The notes below the pieces were generated by a model. That model was not told the origin of the DNA. It was given only the letters and a program-made list of their open reading frames with translations, and did not search any database. The position numbers were made by a program, and so were the translations under genes. From assembly GCA_032164295.1 (NCBI GenBank), contig JAJHTX010000012.1, forward strand, positions 496,001 through 560,000: a stretch of 64,000 bases of DNA, written 5' to 3'. Shown one piece after another: positions 35,946 to 48,198 of this stretch (its first letter is position 1; each line of letters opens with the position of its first letter). Source of the stretch: Inonotus obliquus. Its lineage: Eukaryota; Basidiomycota; Agaricomycetes; Hymenochaetales; Hymenochaetaceae.

Positions 35946-37163
35946 ATGGAAAGCGTTTAGACACGTGTATCTGTAGCACTATCCTCTTTGCTCCCTTATA
36001 CATCCAAAACTGCGTTGTCTTTTGTGTCGTCCAACTTTTTGTTTCACATTTTACACCTGAGTGCAGAAGTGATTTCCGTTCCCGACTGGCAGTGACGTTG
36101 GTTTACAAAGGTATGTGCGTAGATTGTTCCTAGTGCGTGTTTCCCCGTGACTGACAGGATTCTGTCGAGCGTCCCGAAAAGTGCTTGCCCTATTGATTTC
36201 ATGAACCGCGACACGATCTAGACCCGAGCTTTCTGTCGCAGGTCAATGCTACCCATGACCCTCTGCTGGGTCATTTGACAATCTAATCATGAAGCCGCTG
36301 TTAAGCCTTGCACCCTAGGTACCCCGGCATCTCTTATTCCTTCTTCGCAAGTTCTGTCTTTCTGTACCCGTCCGTATCAAATTTCCATGAGCAAAAGGGT
36401 TTAGGTAGACAACCCCAGTCCAGTGTTCTACGCCAATGTGTTTTTACTGTGGATTGTTCTCAGCCTCAGCTAGATCTTTCGTCTTCGTTTTCAAGTTAAC
36501 CAGTCGTGCGTACTTCCATAAAGACCAAAACGAAATAGCAAGTGCTGGTTCGGAGGAGTGTCAAATTTACGGCACACATCATATCATGCTTCGAATGTTC
36601 ATCAGGGTCCTCTGTCCTTTGTTGTTCTCCGAGCGCCCCGAATAGCCGCCAGGGTGATCCGAGTTGGTAATGGCTTCGTGGAGAAGTGATATTTGGGTGG
36701 TGGTGTGGGAATAGGTCGACTAGATTCAGTGATGGTGGTGTTTCGGTCGGGATAGATTTACTGTTTTCCAATTCCAACTGGCCTCGATCTCACTCCCTTT
36801 CTCTTCGAAAGACGTGTACGTTTGAAGTATTGTAATTTGTGAAGGACCGTGGATATGAACAAATTCTGCAAGAGCCCCGTTGCATACTCGAAATATGGAC
36901 TAAACAAAATGAACGTGTTACAAGGGAAGAGTCACGCTAAACAGCTTTTGCGTGGCCTGTTATTGAGTCGCTTTCGGGTGCATCAAACGTTGAGTCGAGC
37001 TTTCGAAATACAAACATTGTATGAAAAGTCAGATGGATTCGGATATCTAAAGAGCTAGTAGGAAGTCTTACCTTCCTCTGATCGGATCCCGATTCAACAT
37101 CGACGTCGACTCGACATTCAATCACTCTATGTATTGAACCCTAGGTGGGAAGCGGTAAATCTA
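35946..37163. other. intergenic region, start of a segmental duplication
   Basis: From about 36530 the sequence is alignable with about 39690 onward (for example cacatatcatgcttcgaatgttc versus tacatatcatgcgtcgaatgttc). No gene recognised. A minus-strand stretch near 37070-37125 (VIECRVDVDVESGSDQRK) is conserved in both duplicates (about 40240-40305) and may be the last coding exon of the DUF6534 genes. Confidence 0.5.
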
Positions 37164-39250
37164 CTAGACAGAAGAGAACTCCTGACGTACCTTGTGTGGG
37201 ACATCTGTAGAAACAGGGAAATTCGATCTTTGACCACCTGTACGAGAAAGATCCTCAAAGCGGATGCTCACACCCGCTCCATCGCTGCTCAAGTTCTCGC
37301 GAAGACTGGATCGTGCATTCAACCTGTGATATTCTGTCAATATGGAAGTCAAGGACGAGTAGAGAGTTGACTGACGATGAAAGTACGCAATTTAGGTATA
37401 CTGGAGATTAGGCATCGTTAATCAGGGTATACATGTGAATGTCGGAGAGATGAAGATACATACATCGAGGGAGCATCAGGTCGGAAAGCCCGTAAACGAG
37501 AGAGTCAGGTGCCAGAGAAGCACTGATGACCGCTACGATAGTCATGACGGCAGTAACAAGCCCAGAACCAATCGCATACAACACCAGTCGATGTACGATC
37601 GAATCCGTCTTCTTAAATCCGGAACGGTTTTTCCAAAGTAAGATTACGAGTGTGATAGCGAGCAGGGTCTCGACGCTTGCGATGGTAGCGTTTAAAGCTT
37701 GGTTCAATCGAAGGAATCTGCTTAACTCTGATAAGAGAGTCAAGTGGAAGATTAACCCGTAGTAGACCACGTTCAATGTGAACTGTCCCAGGACGGCAAC
37801 GGTAAGGATTCCGGTGAGTGTATAGCTCCTCTTACTTACTTCGGGGATGTGAGACGAAAGCCGGAATGCGAGGAACATTGTGAATCACTTACAGTACCAG
37901 ACACGGCGCAGAAAGATGAATTGGGACATGATGATGACAACGGCGGCAAAGATTCCCGTGTTTGTTGCAGTTCTGTGAGAAGCTCTCAGTAAACGCGGTT
38001 TAAGTTGAAACAGGGCACGACATACTTTGGAAAGAGAAGAAGTAATGTCGGATCTCCAATCCCTCTTACAAAGAGCTTGTACGTCCATACGAGCAAAAGG
38101 AGGTGGTGCACTGTGTCCAGTACCCATAGCAAAGAGACCCAAAATTTTAGCCATGTTTTGTCGGATTTCCAGTATTTCTGGGAGAGGAAGGAAGGGAGCG
38201 TAAGACATGTCCAGAATGGTAGATAACTCACTTCGCAGTAAAGGTGCAACTGAAGGCATCCGATCCCCCACAGTCTACAAACGCGATGAATTTGGACAAG
38301 CGCCTTGTATGGGTACAGGATGAACCTTACACAGATCCAAATCTGGAACGGAATCCGTCAGTTCCAAGGAAACTGCTCATGGCGTTAAAGAACTTACACG
38401 ACTGCGATAAATAAACAGCCAAACTGATTCACTAGTAAGCAAAAAGCACCTAGATATGATCGAGCGATAGACTCACAGTGCTATCCAGCTGCGATGTGGA
38501 TATAGCACCTCCTGGGGAGGCCATTCTGCGGAGGCCTTGATTTGTATAGGTAGTGAATGGGGGAAGCAAGGGAGAAGACTTCGCTGCCAATGGACAGTTG
38601 CTGCTTTTTAAATATGTTGACGGTATCCCTGATAGAAGCTCATGCAGTTATGGTGTTACTTTTAGCCGATTGATCAGGGTCCATTAGCCCAGAAAAGAAT
38701 TAAATTTGTTTGATTTGATTCCCTGTTCTGATCGAGTCCGATAATCTAGGCCAATTGAAATTCGTTTTCTGGGCGGAAATCATTCCGTCCTTCCCTTTGT
38801 GACTAGTATGTACAAGTGTCGAATCTTACCTGGGTCATTCCGTCCATAAATTATTGTCATCCAATGCAGCATGTATACTGCGACCACAGTTCATTGAATC
38901 CGTAAGATCCAGATACGCACAACGAACCATCCATCAACATCAAGGTCTTATGGTCTTGAAGTCGCAGGTCCCTGCGACTCTTGTATCGAGCTAAGTAGAA
39001 GAACTGGGCCATCAATAGCACTCACTTTATTTGTCATGGAGCACGGAAACAAGTACAATTCATTTCCGGTCGTTTTTTTCCAGATAGCGGCACATTTCAT
39101 ATCGTAGATGATTCTATCACCGGCTTGAGTTGCTACCGGGAGGCGCTTCGTTAGATGCACAAGGGCGTCTCAAAGGCGCAGAGAGCACCGACGAACGAGG
39201 ACCCTGGCGAAGGATATGCGATGGCACAAGCGCGATCAGCGTCTGGACAT
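36530..39250. repeat. segmental duplication, first copy
   Basis: About 2.7 kb that recurs in direct orientation at about 39690-42830, with roughly 75-85% identity and an offset of 3.15-3.6 kb that grows through indels. It holds DUF6534 paralogue A, its upstream region, and a further segment with aagcgcgatcagcgtctgg near 39230. The flank 38525-39690 otherwise shows no gene. Confidence 0.75.
37164..38524 (-). CDS. DUF6534-type membrane protein, paralogue A
   Basis: Seven-helix fungal membrane protein of unknown function, in a family greatly expanded in Agaricomycetes. Exon 1 is MASPGGAISTSQLDST. Later pieces are LQLHLYCEVSYLPFWTC, KYWKSDKTWLKFWVSLLWVL DTVHHLLLL (family signature LLWxxDTxHxxL), a helix from MSQFIFLRRVWY, SYTLTGILTVAVLGQFTLNV, LNQALNATIASVETLLAITL, and FKKTDSIVHRLVLYAIGSGL VTAVMTIVAVISAS. 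The tail is LNARSSLRENLSSDGAG. A phase 2 join before LNARS (donor TGTAT|GTATCT, acceptor CACAG) works in all three paralogues of this window. The stop at 37164 is provisional, since another donor (CACAAG|GTACGT) precedes it. Paralogue B is about 3.2 kb away in a direct duplication. Confidence 0.8.
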
Positions 39251-39689
39251 TTCATTCCATACCATAGATTTCTCGGATTGCCGGATGGTGACCATCTTTC
39301 TCTCTTTCTAGCGGTCCTTCCATAACCATAGGATAAGCATCGCCCTGCGTCGCCTCTCCGAAGTTGATGAGCTTAGGCTCCCGTCAGCCGACACTGTTTC
39401 TTTCGAGATACCTTGGATCCGAGTCGTAACCTTCGATCTGTGATGAGTGTGTATGGCATGTATGGCAATTCGTTGAGGGAGTCGCTCGCTCGACTGCAAT
39501 TCGGGGACCCCCGTATAAAGTAACATTTTATGTGATTGGTGACATAACTAGCTGACGTAATCTCGAGTTTGGCGGCAAAAGAGATGGTAGATATCACACC
39601 TACTGATTCTTTCGATTTGACTCCAGCTTCAGCTAAATTTTTTCTTCCATCAAGGTCAAATGAAATTTGCAGGCGCTTGTGATGAGCAT

Positions 39690-42600
39690 CAATAATGGAA
39701 CTTGGAAAATTCGAAATTTACACTACATATCATGCGTCGAATGTTCCTCAAAGGTCTCTGTTGTACTCCTTCCTCCGAAAGCTCTGGCTAGACGCTAGGG
39801 TACATACGAATCAGTAACTGCTTCGTGGAGATGTGATTATCTGGTGTGATGAGTAGGCCGATCAGACTCGGAGATGATGACAGTGTTCCGATTGGATTGA
39901 ACAAATGGCAACTCGATGCTATTCAATTCTCTTCTTTCTTCGAAAGATGTATCTGAAATATTAAAATAACACAATATATGTACATACATGTCTGCATAGT
40001 ACAAGGACTCGTACGCTAATGAGGTGAGGTGTGGTTGCATACTTCGAAGTAAAATACGTAGTGGTATATCGTACATCGTACATGAAGAACGTGGCACAAG
40101 TAAAGGATCAAGTTAAACAGCTTTCGAATGGTCTGTCATTGAATCGCTTTCGAGTCCGCCATACATCGAGTCGGGCTTTTGAAATATGAATAATTATATG
40201 AGCAATCGGGTAGACGATGCAAAAAAAGCTGAAGTCCCACCTTCCTCCGTTCGGAGCCAGATTCAACATCGACATCAACTCGACATTCGATCACTCTAGG
40301 CAAGGAAGCCTATAAGTAAAGTAGTAAGTCCACTTGAAGTAATACGTCAGAACAGAGCTGAGAGACGTGCCTTGCGTGGAACATCCGCAGAAACACGGAA
40401 ATTCGGCATTGGAGCTGAAGCAGGGTTTAGATCCTCAAATCGGATGCTTACCCCAGCTCCATCACCGCTCAGGTTCTCGCGAAGACTTGATCGTGCATTT
40501 AACCTGTGGATTTCTGTCAAGATGGAAAATAAGGACGAGAAGAAAAGACGACTGACGATGAAAAAACGCAGTTCATGTATACTGGAAAATAGTTAGCGTT
40601 AATCAATTAAAGCCTATATAGGTGACACTAGAAAAGAAATACGTACATCGAGGGAGAATAAGGTCGGAAAGCGCGTAGACGAGAGAATTAGGTGCCAGGG
40701 ACGCGCTGATAACTGCTAAGACAGTCATGACGGCAGTAACGAGGCCAGACCCAATCGTATACAGCACGAGTCGATTTACAATCGAATCCGTCTTTTTGAA
40801 TCCAGACCGATTTCTCCAGAGCAAGTATACGAGCGTAGCAGCGAGAAGAGTCTCGACGCATGCGATAGTAGCGTTTAAAGCCTGGTTCAGTCGAAGGTAT
40901 CTGCTCAACTCTGCTATCAGAGTCAAGTCAAATATAAAAGCGTAGTAGACCACGGTCAACACGAATTGGCCCACCACGGCCGCAATTAGGATTCCGGTGA
41001 TTGAGTAGCTCTTTAGACTCACTTTGGGAATGTGAGCTAAAGCTGGAATGAGACGAACACTATGGATAACTCACAATACCAAACACGTCGCAGAAGGATG
41101 AACTGGGACATTATATTGATAATGGGGGCAAGGATCCCTGTGTTCGTCGCAGTTCTGTGCTAACCTATCAGCAAGTTATATTTTGATCGAGGTAGGATCG
41201 GACGTACTTTGGAAAGAGGAGTAGCAATGATGGATCACCGATCCCTCTTACAAAGTTGGTGTACAACCATGAGAGCAAAAGAAGATGGTGCACGGTATCC
41301 GCCACCCATAGCACGGAAACCCATAACTTTAGCCAAAGCTTGTCAGATTTCCAGTATTTCTGGAAGAGGAAGGCATTTGTGAGACGTGTCCGGAATGGTA
41401 GATAGCTCGGTATTCTCACCTCGCAGTATAGGTGCAACTGGAGGCATCCGATTCCCCACAATCTATAAATGCGATGAATATGGACAGACTCCTTGTATGC
41501 GCACGGGATGAGCCTTACACGGATCCAAATCTGGTGCGCATTCCGTCAATTGGTAAAAATATTTGTCGATGTAGAAGAACTTACACGACTGCGAGAAATA
41601 AGCAGCCAAACTGATACACGAGTAAGCATAGAGCTCCTAGAGGTGAATGAGCGGGAGACACACGGTGCTATCCAGCTGCGACGTGGACAAAGCTCCTGGG
41701 GAGGACATTCTGCTGCGCAGTCTGATTCGTGGAGGCAGTGAAAGGAGAAGACAAGGGAGAAGACCTCGCTGCCAATGGGCAGGTGCTACTGATTAAATAT
41801 GTTGTCAGTATCCCTGATAGGAGCCAGAGAAGCCCATCTCGTTGTGGTGTTACTGTAAACGATTACCGACCTAAACAGGATCTATTGATTGAATTTGTTT
41901 GAACAGAAATGGACAGGTTACTTCGCGGAAGCGAAACCATCACAGTACATGGTAAGACCTGTGGATAGAGCCCTGGTGATATGCCAGCGTCCATTGAGTT
42001 ATAGGTCAGGATTGTTGGTGGATAAAACAAAGTGCTTCCTTGGTACTTTCCTTACTTGTAAAGTCGTGTTGTGCCGTGCTCGGAGTTTAAAGTGAGTTTG
42101 ACCAAATGGAGTCGGCTCTTTGTTCTGATCGGGGCTGGTGATTTACTTTATTTAGAACTGTGTATCCAAGGCCAAAGGGTAAGTACGGCGTCTAACCTGA
42201 TGTAGAAGAAAGAAAATTTGATTCCGTATGGACCAATTGATATTCATTTTCTGGGCGTCTAACGGAAGTATTTCAGTTAGGTTCCTGCGCGATTACTCAC
42301 TCGCGTCAAACTTCATCTAGGTCACTCCGTCCATATGATTGTCATTCAACAACGTACGAGTCACGTATACGCGCATTGGGCGTTCGACAGGTCGACAACC
42401 TGTGGTTGGCTGCAACTACGGTCGATTCGCGAAAGCGACATTTGCACAACGAGCCGTACATCAAGAGCGCCACGATCTTGATATCCCTGCGACTCCGAAT
42501 CTGGCAGAAGTAACTGGACCATCGTTGGCGCCCTTGAATAGTGGTTATCAGTAGCATTCATTTCTGAATTTGGCTAACTCACAAGGTTGTCGTGGTGCAT

Positions 42601-42830
42601 GGCAACAGGTACACAAAATGGTTTCTGACCGCTCCTCTTTCAGATGTTAGCACGGTTCATGTCGATGATGCATCCAAGAGTTTCCAGGTACCTCCATTGA
42701 CGCGGACTACTTACAGCATGCTCAGGCACGGCTCATGGCAGAGGGCGCCGGCGGGTGAGAACGAGAAGTTTGTTTATTTCCGCCACAGCGCAGGGCGTGC
42801 ATCTCCACATCCAAGCGCGATCAGCGTCTG
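39690..42830. repeat. segmental duplication, second copy
   Basis: Second copy of 36530-39250, holding DUF6534 paralogue B. It ends near aagcgcgatcagcgtctgg at 42813, about 80 bp before the left end of the transposon at 42896. Confidence 0.75.
40347..41708 (-). CDS. DUF6534-type membrane protein, paralogue B
   Basis: Direct duplicate of the gene at 37164-38524. It starts MSSPGALSTSQLDST|, then LQLHLYCEV, KYWKSDKLWLKLWVSVLWVA DTVHHLLLL, MSLKSYSITGILIAAVVGQF, LNQALNATIACVETLLAATL, FKKTDSIVNRLVLYTIGSGL and LNARSSLRENLSGDGAGVSI, with the stop at 40347. The last possible donor has changed from GTACGT to GCACGT. If the copy uses it, it would be a GC-AG intron; otherwise the protein ends ADVPRKARLSALF. 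The membrane helices are better conserved than the tail. No disabling change is seen, so it is probably functional. Confidence 0.78.
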
Positions 42831-43345
42831 GAAAATCCGCCCGCGGGCTTCTCGAGACGGGTGTTGTCTTTCCACGGGCCCTTCCGAGGGAGAGTGTGGG
42901 GTGTGGCAATCCCTAAGTGCCGCGCGAGACATGTTTTTTCGAGCGGAGTCAAAATACTTACCAGAAATGGTGCAAAACGCCGATCTGTTTTTACCGCCTT
43001 ATGTATCTCGTGTCTACATCCCACCGAAGGACAAATAATTTGCAATTTTACAAGACGTGCACCAGAAATTTAATTACAGGTTCATAATATGAAAGACAAG
43101 ACATATGTGAGAGAAAAATGTGCATATACGATGTATTACATTGTTATTTTTTAATTATTATGAGTCAACCTAGAACAACAATATTTACAGCCCTGAACAA
43201 GTCCTTTAGCAATTAATGTTTCCAAGCAGTTATTTCCATCAATAATGACACATTAAATCGGAATCAATCTCAGCATATTCTTTCTTGTAGCTTTAAGCTT
43301 CTTAGACCAATACTACAATACATATAGTGCCACTAGTGACTATAT

Positions 43346-43722
43346 GTGGTGAGTGGCAATTCCAAAGGAAGAAATGAGACTTCTCACGGTCCATGCCGCG
43401 TCATGCCGGCAGTCGCTTATACTTAAGCAATTACCGGTTTTTGAGAGACACATTCGACTTCGTGTTCCCACTTCCTCAATGCTGAAAATACTAGAATAAA
43501 GAGTAGATACTATGTTTTAAATGTCAAGGAATGTGTATCTGCAAAAAAAACTTGAATTTAACAAAAAGTCATTGAGATATGGCATATAACATGGCTATAT
43601 CTCAGGAAATAAGCCAATTCTTAAGAACGCATTCTTAACAAAATGAAGGTATGCATGAAAAAATACCATTCATGCATTTATACGGAAATCGTTAAGGAAT
43701 TCATTGAGTTCTGCAATTCGAA
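43346..43722. repeat. 375-bp inverted repeat, left arm
   Basis: Begins gtggtgagtggcaattcc and is the reverse complement, about 85% by eye, of 52116-52490. Shared blocks include gagacttctcacggtccatgc and ttaagaatgcattcttaa-like palindromes. The outer end resembles the ends of the 42896-47746 element (GTGGCAATCCC). Confidence 0.8.
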
Positions 43723-43982
43723 GTGGTGGAGTTGCTTCTTGACAGAATGAGGAATAAAACAAGCACGTGATTTTTAGAAGCATGGTTGAACTTCTCGGAC
43801 GGGTCCCCAAACTGAGGAAAGACACAGCGCAAAATCACCAAAGAAATAGCAAATGTACGTAAATATAAATTGGTCATATATTTGCAGGATAATATACATT
43901 TTTTGAGCAGATAGCAAGTGGTAAACGTTCTGCAAAGCAGAAACTCGCGCTTGAAACTGGTCGTGTCAAACAACTGGCTGCA

Positions 43983-46900
43983 ATGCGAGCTACAATGCAG
44001 GAAAATGGGCGTAGAAACGGGACTAGGGCTTCAAATAGACAACTTACCAGGATGGCTACTGTTTTACAGAAGTCGGAGAACCGGGCCCTCAATATTTGGC
44101 GGGCAATCGCAGATCGAGAAGCTGCAAACGAAGCCTTACAACAGGCTGTTGAGTCACTCACATCGAAAAACGAGGCCTTGCGCACACACCTGGAAGAAGC
44201 ACAACACATCTTGTCTCTGACAGCAGAACGACTTACCAATGCCCGCAATCGCTCAGCAGCTTCAAGCCAGGAGGCACGCAATGCATGCAAGACGATTGGA
44301 CAACTACGCAATGCAAGAAATCAACTGACAGGCCAGATGGAAGCCAAGGAAAATGAACTTACCAGACTCAATGCACATGCCCGCATGCTGCAAATGCAGC
44401 TGAATTCATGCCTATCCGCTCTTGAGCTGGCCAATCAAATGGCCAGCTCTGAGTTCTCTGCTCGGACTGCAACCGAATTAGACAAGCGGCTTGCTGAACA
44501 GCGAGCCGCTTGTCTAACACAGGAACTACAACATAGTAGCAACCAATACAAGAAAAAAATGACGCACCTACGAGTTCGACATGCCCTATCGAACCATCGC
44601 CTTCATGTGAAGCTTTCCCGGGCAAAGAAGACAAATCGTCAACTCAAGACATTCAGAAGAACAGTAATCCAAAACATTTGACTTACACAATCTGGTGTCT
44701 ACAAGCCTCCTGTCCGTACGTTAATACGTCGTATTGCATCACTCGGATGCCCGATTACTCGATGTCGATCCATATTTGCGGAAGTCCTCAAGTTCCTATT
44801 CAAAATAACTGGTGTCAACCCTGTACACAGAAAGAAGAAGATTCACATACCGAGTACCCGAACCATCAGTAGAATAATCGGAGAGGGGAATGTCACCTCA
44901 AAACTTCAACTGGCTCATGAACTGAAAGCAACAAATGGTAAGCCATATCTATTCCGACTACCTAAACATCGAGAAACTCACCTTTGTATCATAGGATTTA
45001 CAACGGCGGCGATGGTGCCACTAATAGGAACCAGAACTTTGAATCAATGCACTTCAATGTGCAGATACCCGGTGCGTACCTCAAAGGCAAGCTTTTCCCA
45101 AGTCTTACCTAGGGCGACTTTTTGAAAGGTACTGGGCCTGTGGTTCAGTTTGGCGAAGTCCGATTGTCAGCAAATCACCGTGAAGAAACGCAAATGAAGG
45201 GGGACACTCACCTGATGCAAGACCTCGTCGATCTTTACAGAGCCAGTCCTCTGGAGAGGGCTGGCGATGCAGTGTCTGTCCCTTACACCGTCAGTACACT
45301 GGCCTTGAAGTACCATGGCTTACATGGGGACCATGCGGAGGACCAGAAAGCCAAACATTGACTGTTGGCTTCTTGGAAGTATGTCCCTGCACGGTCTGGG
45401 CGCGCAGCATCTCATTTCGTTGCTCGAGGAACAAAGAAATACATTTTTTTTTGAGAAACGGGAGAAAATGGTCCTTGAGAATGGTGGCGAGTCAGTTTGG
45501 GCTGGAATGAGCAAAGAAGAAAAGAAAAAATTGGACCTATCTGTTATGAATCGACTGGCCAGGTCACTTGGAGATGTCGCCTTTTGCAAGCTTTCTGAAC
45601 CAGAAAAACGGCGGTTCCTGTTGTTTGCTTGGAGCGGCTGTGGGATGCATAAGGACCTGAATGCTGTGAAGGGCGGTGATTCAGCTATGCGAGAGGAGTG
45701 GAAGAAACATGGAATCACACCTTGTCTACTTGCAAACAAGGATAATGCTGCCACCATCCAGCTAGCAGAGCTGGAGTTGGATGATGACGATGACGATGAC
45801 GAGCCGTCTCGAGAACGCTGCGCAGCTGCGAAGCATGCTCGAGACGTCTCAAAATCAGGGGGTGTCAAGCTTGCAAGCCTGATGGGGGCACTCCTAAACC
45901 ACAAAGACGACAAGAAAGGTCAGTCTATACTCAGCTAGGATCTATTCTATAGGTACTTACTTGAGTCTCACTTCAGGACAGCACCACGCCTTTCGTGACC
46001 ATGCCATGCACAAATTTGACCAACTGATTACATTTCCTGATACGTCAAATACGCGCTATTCATCATATCTTGATGCTGCAGCGGAGATACTGGCTCGACT
46101 CGACTTCTACAGTGACTATATGCGACTCATTCACTTCTCAAAAGAAAAACCGGGCCTCAATCATCTCGAAACAAATGTAAAGGAAGGGCTAGAGGACCTA
46201 CCGACATTGACAGAACTGGCCTGCCTTGCCCTGTACCGAGAGGCCATCTCCATTCCATTCATCTCTGCAATCCACAGTACCGGTCTTGAGGACGTAAATG
46301 CTCTGAACCTTGGCCCTCTACTTCAGAACATTCAGCAACACATCAAGAAATTAATCGACTCACCGGAGATAATTCTTTCAGCCAAGTCTGGCTCTCAAGA
46401 GGCAACCTTGGGCAGAAATGAGTCCTGGAACCGAGCTGATACAATCAACGCAATTCACATACTCATTGCTGAAGCAAGGCTCCCAAAGATTATGGATCTA
46501 ATGAAGGCCTTTCTTATAGGAGCCTTGAGTACCTGGGAAAGATTCTCATCAGAATTCAGCGAAGGTGGAATAATAGCAGGACTTACAGAGGAGGAATGTC
46601 AGCTGGCATGGATGCCAGCTACGAATGATGCAAACGAGGGGGCACTTGGCTCATTCAGAGTGTTCGCGCAGCGAAATCCCAGCGGTACTACGAAACTATT
46701 CAATTCACTCTTCAGGTACTGCAGGAATGGGACAGAGGAGTTCATTGAGGACGAGCTTACAGGGGAGGACCATCAAACCTTCTTACGAAAACAGGCTTGC
46801 GAAGAAGACGAGATTGGGCTTGATAGGAAGCATCGGCGCGAAGTTAGTGATGAGCGTGTGGTAGAGGCTGGCGAAAGACAGGAACGCACCGAGAAAACGG

Positions 46901-47016
46901 CGAGTCGGAAGGCTGCACGTGCGAAATACCTTCGTGAACTGCCCATTGTGGCCAGTCCCACGAAGGTGAGAACTCTCACCTCCTATCAAATGAAAGATCA
47001 GCTGGACATGCTTTGA
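43983..47016 (+). pseudogene. transposase-like protein, MHKDLN/ANKDNAA family, inactivated
   Basis: Parts in order: an N-terminal coiled coil (43983-44681; LTSKNEALRTHLEEAQ, NARNQLTGQMEAKENELTRL); a degraded middle (44880-45360; FNVQIPGAYL, VRLSANHREETQ, LKYHGLHGDHAEDQK); a core with FAWSGCGMHKDLNAVKGGDS and TPCLLANKDNAA; then FPDTSNTRYSSYLDAAAEIL, LTELACLALYREAISIPF, WMPATNDANEGALGSFRVFA and a basic tail to 47016. I recall this layout from many Agaricomycete transposable elements but not a firm superfamily name. Asp of MHKDLN and Glu of NEGALG are candidate catalytic residues. The frame is broken by a TGA at 45359-45361 and by a frame change near 45440-45460 (between ARGTKK and EEQRNTFFF). 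Long parts stay open, so the decay is recent. Confidence 0.7.
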
Positions 47017-48198
47017 GAATTAGATGGAAATATACTCAATGTACGTCAGGATAGCAAGATCGGTCATACTAGGGATGAAAGACTGGCCGAATTGCTTGAT
47101 GTTGTGCCCCGGTACAGCACTTATTGTTCTAGATAGACCAAAAACAACTTGTAAATACAATATATGCGCATATTTTTCATGAAATTTACAACTCACACAT
47201 CAAGGTGTGCCCAACGGGTACGTATGCATTCAACTCCGCCAGATGAGATACAGTCGCAACAGCTCAAGATTTACCGACATCTTCCTCTCTGAGCTGAACT
47301 GCAGAGACTGCGGAGATCGGTCAGCATATATGAAAGAGACCAATTGGTAAAACAATATCTGTGAGCTCAGGTCCTGTATCTCCACGGGCTCCGCGTCGAG
47401 GATGATGATGGATTTACGCCAGCGAGAACAACGTCCTTTGCTGAAGTGATGTCGACTCAATGTTTCCACGATTGAGTCTAGTCACACACAAATTCCGACA
47501 CGTAAATACCGTATATGCGCGTTTTTTCATGAAATATACGTGATACTCACCGAGATATGTTGATATACCAAGTTTCAGAGTTTAAATGCAAAGAACAAGT
47601 GGTAAAATGTCTTCAAAGTAATGTAGACATGGTGGACGTGAGACGCGGTAAGTACAGATACTCTTGGTACACCATACATAGTAATTATTTAAACTCCGCT
47701 TAAAAAAACCTGTCTCACGCGACACTTAGGGATTGCCACTCCCCACTATATGCACCTCTGAGACAGACTATGATGGGTGTTTCACAGAGATGGCATTAGC
47801 TTTTGCTTTTTAAGCATCAATAACATAGTAAGATGACTTAAAAAATATAATGGTTAGTGCACTTCAAGTGTTTTATAATGTTTTCCATAATTTTGCTCAG
47901 TTCACTGGTTCGCAGTCCTCACAAATCGAGCATCACGTGATTGAGTTTTCCCTTTTTTATCGAGATTCAATAGGCATGGTCAGAATTGAAGATTCAGGTC
48001 GCGATTCACCCTGCGATTCTGTGAGGTGAATCGTGGGGTGAATCGCAGGTCCAATTCTGACCAGTGCAGTTTTTGCTTTGATTCACCCATCTGTCTGAGT
48101 CGGGCCTTGGCCCGGGCTTGGTTTTTGATATTATTATGTAATTAGGTAAAAATCTATCTACGACGCATACATCCCTCCCTCCCCTCCCTCCCACAGCC

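Larger units (their letters stand above)
42896..47746. mobile_element. DNA transposon with MHKDLN-type transposase, decayed
   Basis: Inverted ends of about 55 bp: GTGGGGTGTGGCAATCCCTA AGTG...GCGGAGT at 42896-42951 and its complement at 47691-47746 (about 85% matched). The element is 4.85 kb and contains the transposase-like remnant at 43983-47016. No clear target-site duplication is visible at the two ends. It is inserted at the end of the second segmental duplication and cuts a 148-codon frame (42592-43038), whose last part is transposon sequence. Confidence 0.7.

Noticed and set aside
42592..43038. 148-codon plus-strand frame MVHGNRYTKWFLTAPL...
   Set aside because: Its last third runs into the transposon end at 42896, so the product is a chimera. 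The duplicated counterpart near 39030-39250 does not keep this frame.
45320..45913. 197-codon minus-strand frame
   Set aside because: Shadow of the MHKDLN transposase core on the other strand; its Ser runs mirror the acidic Asp/Glu runs of the real frame.
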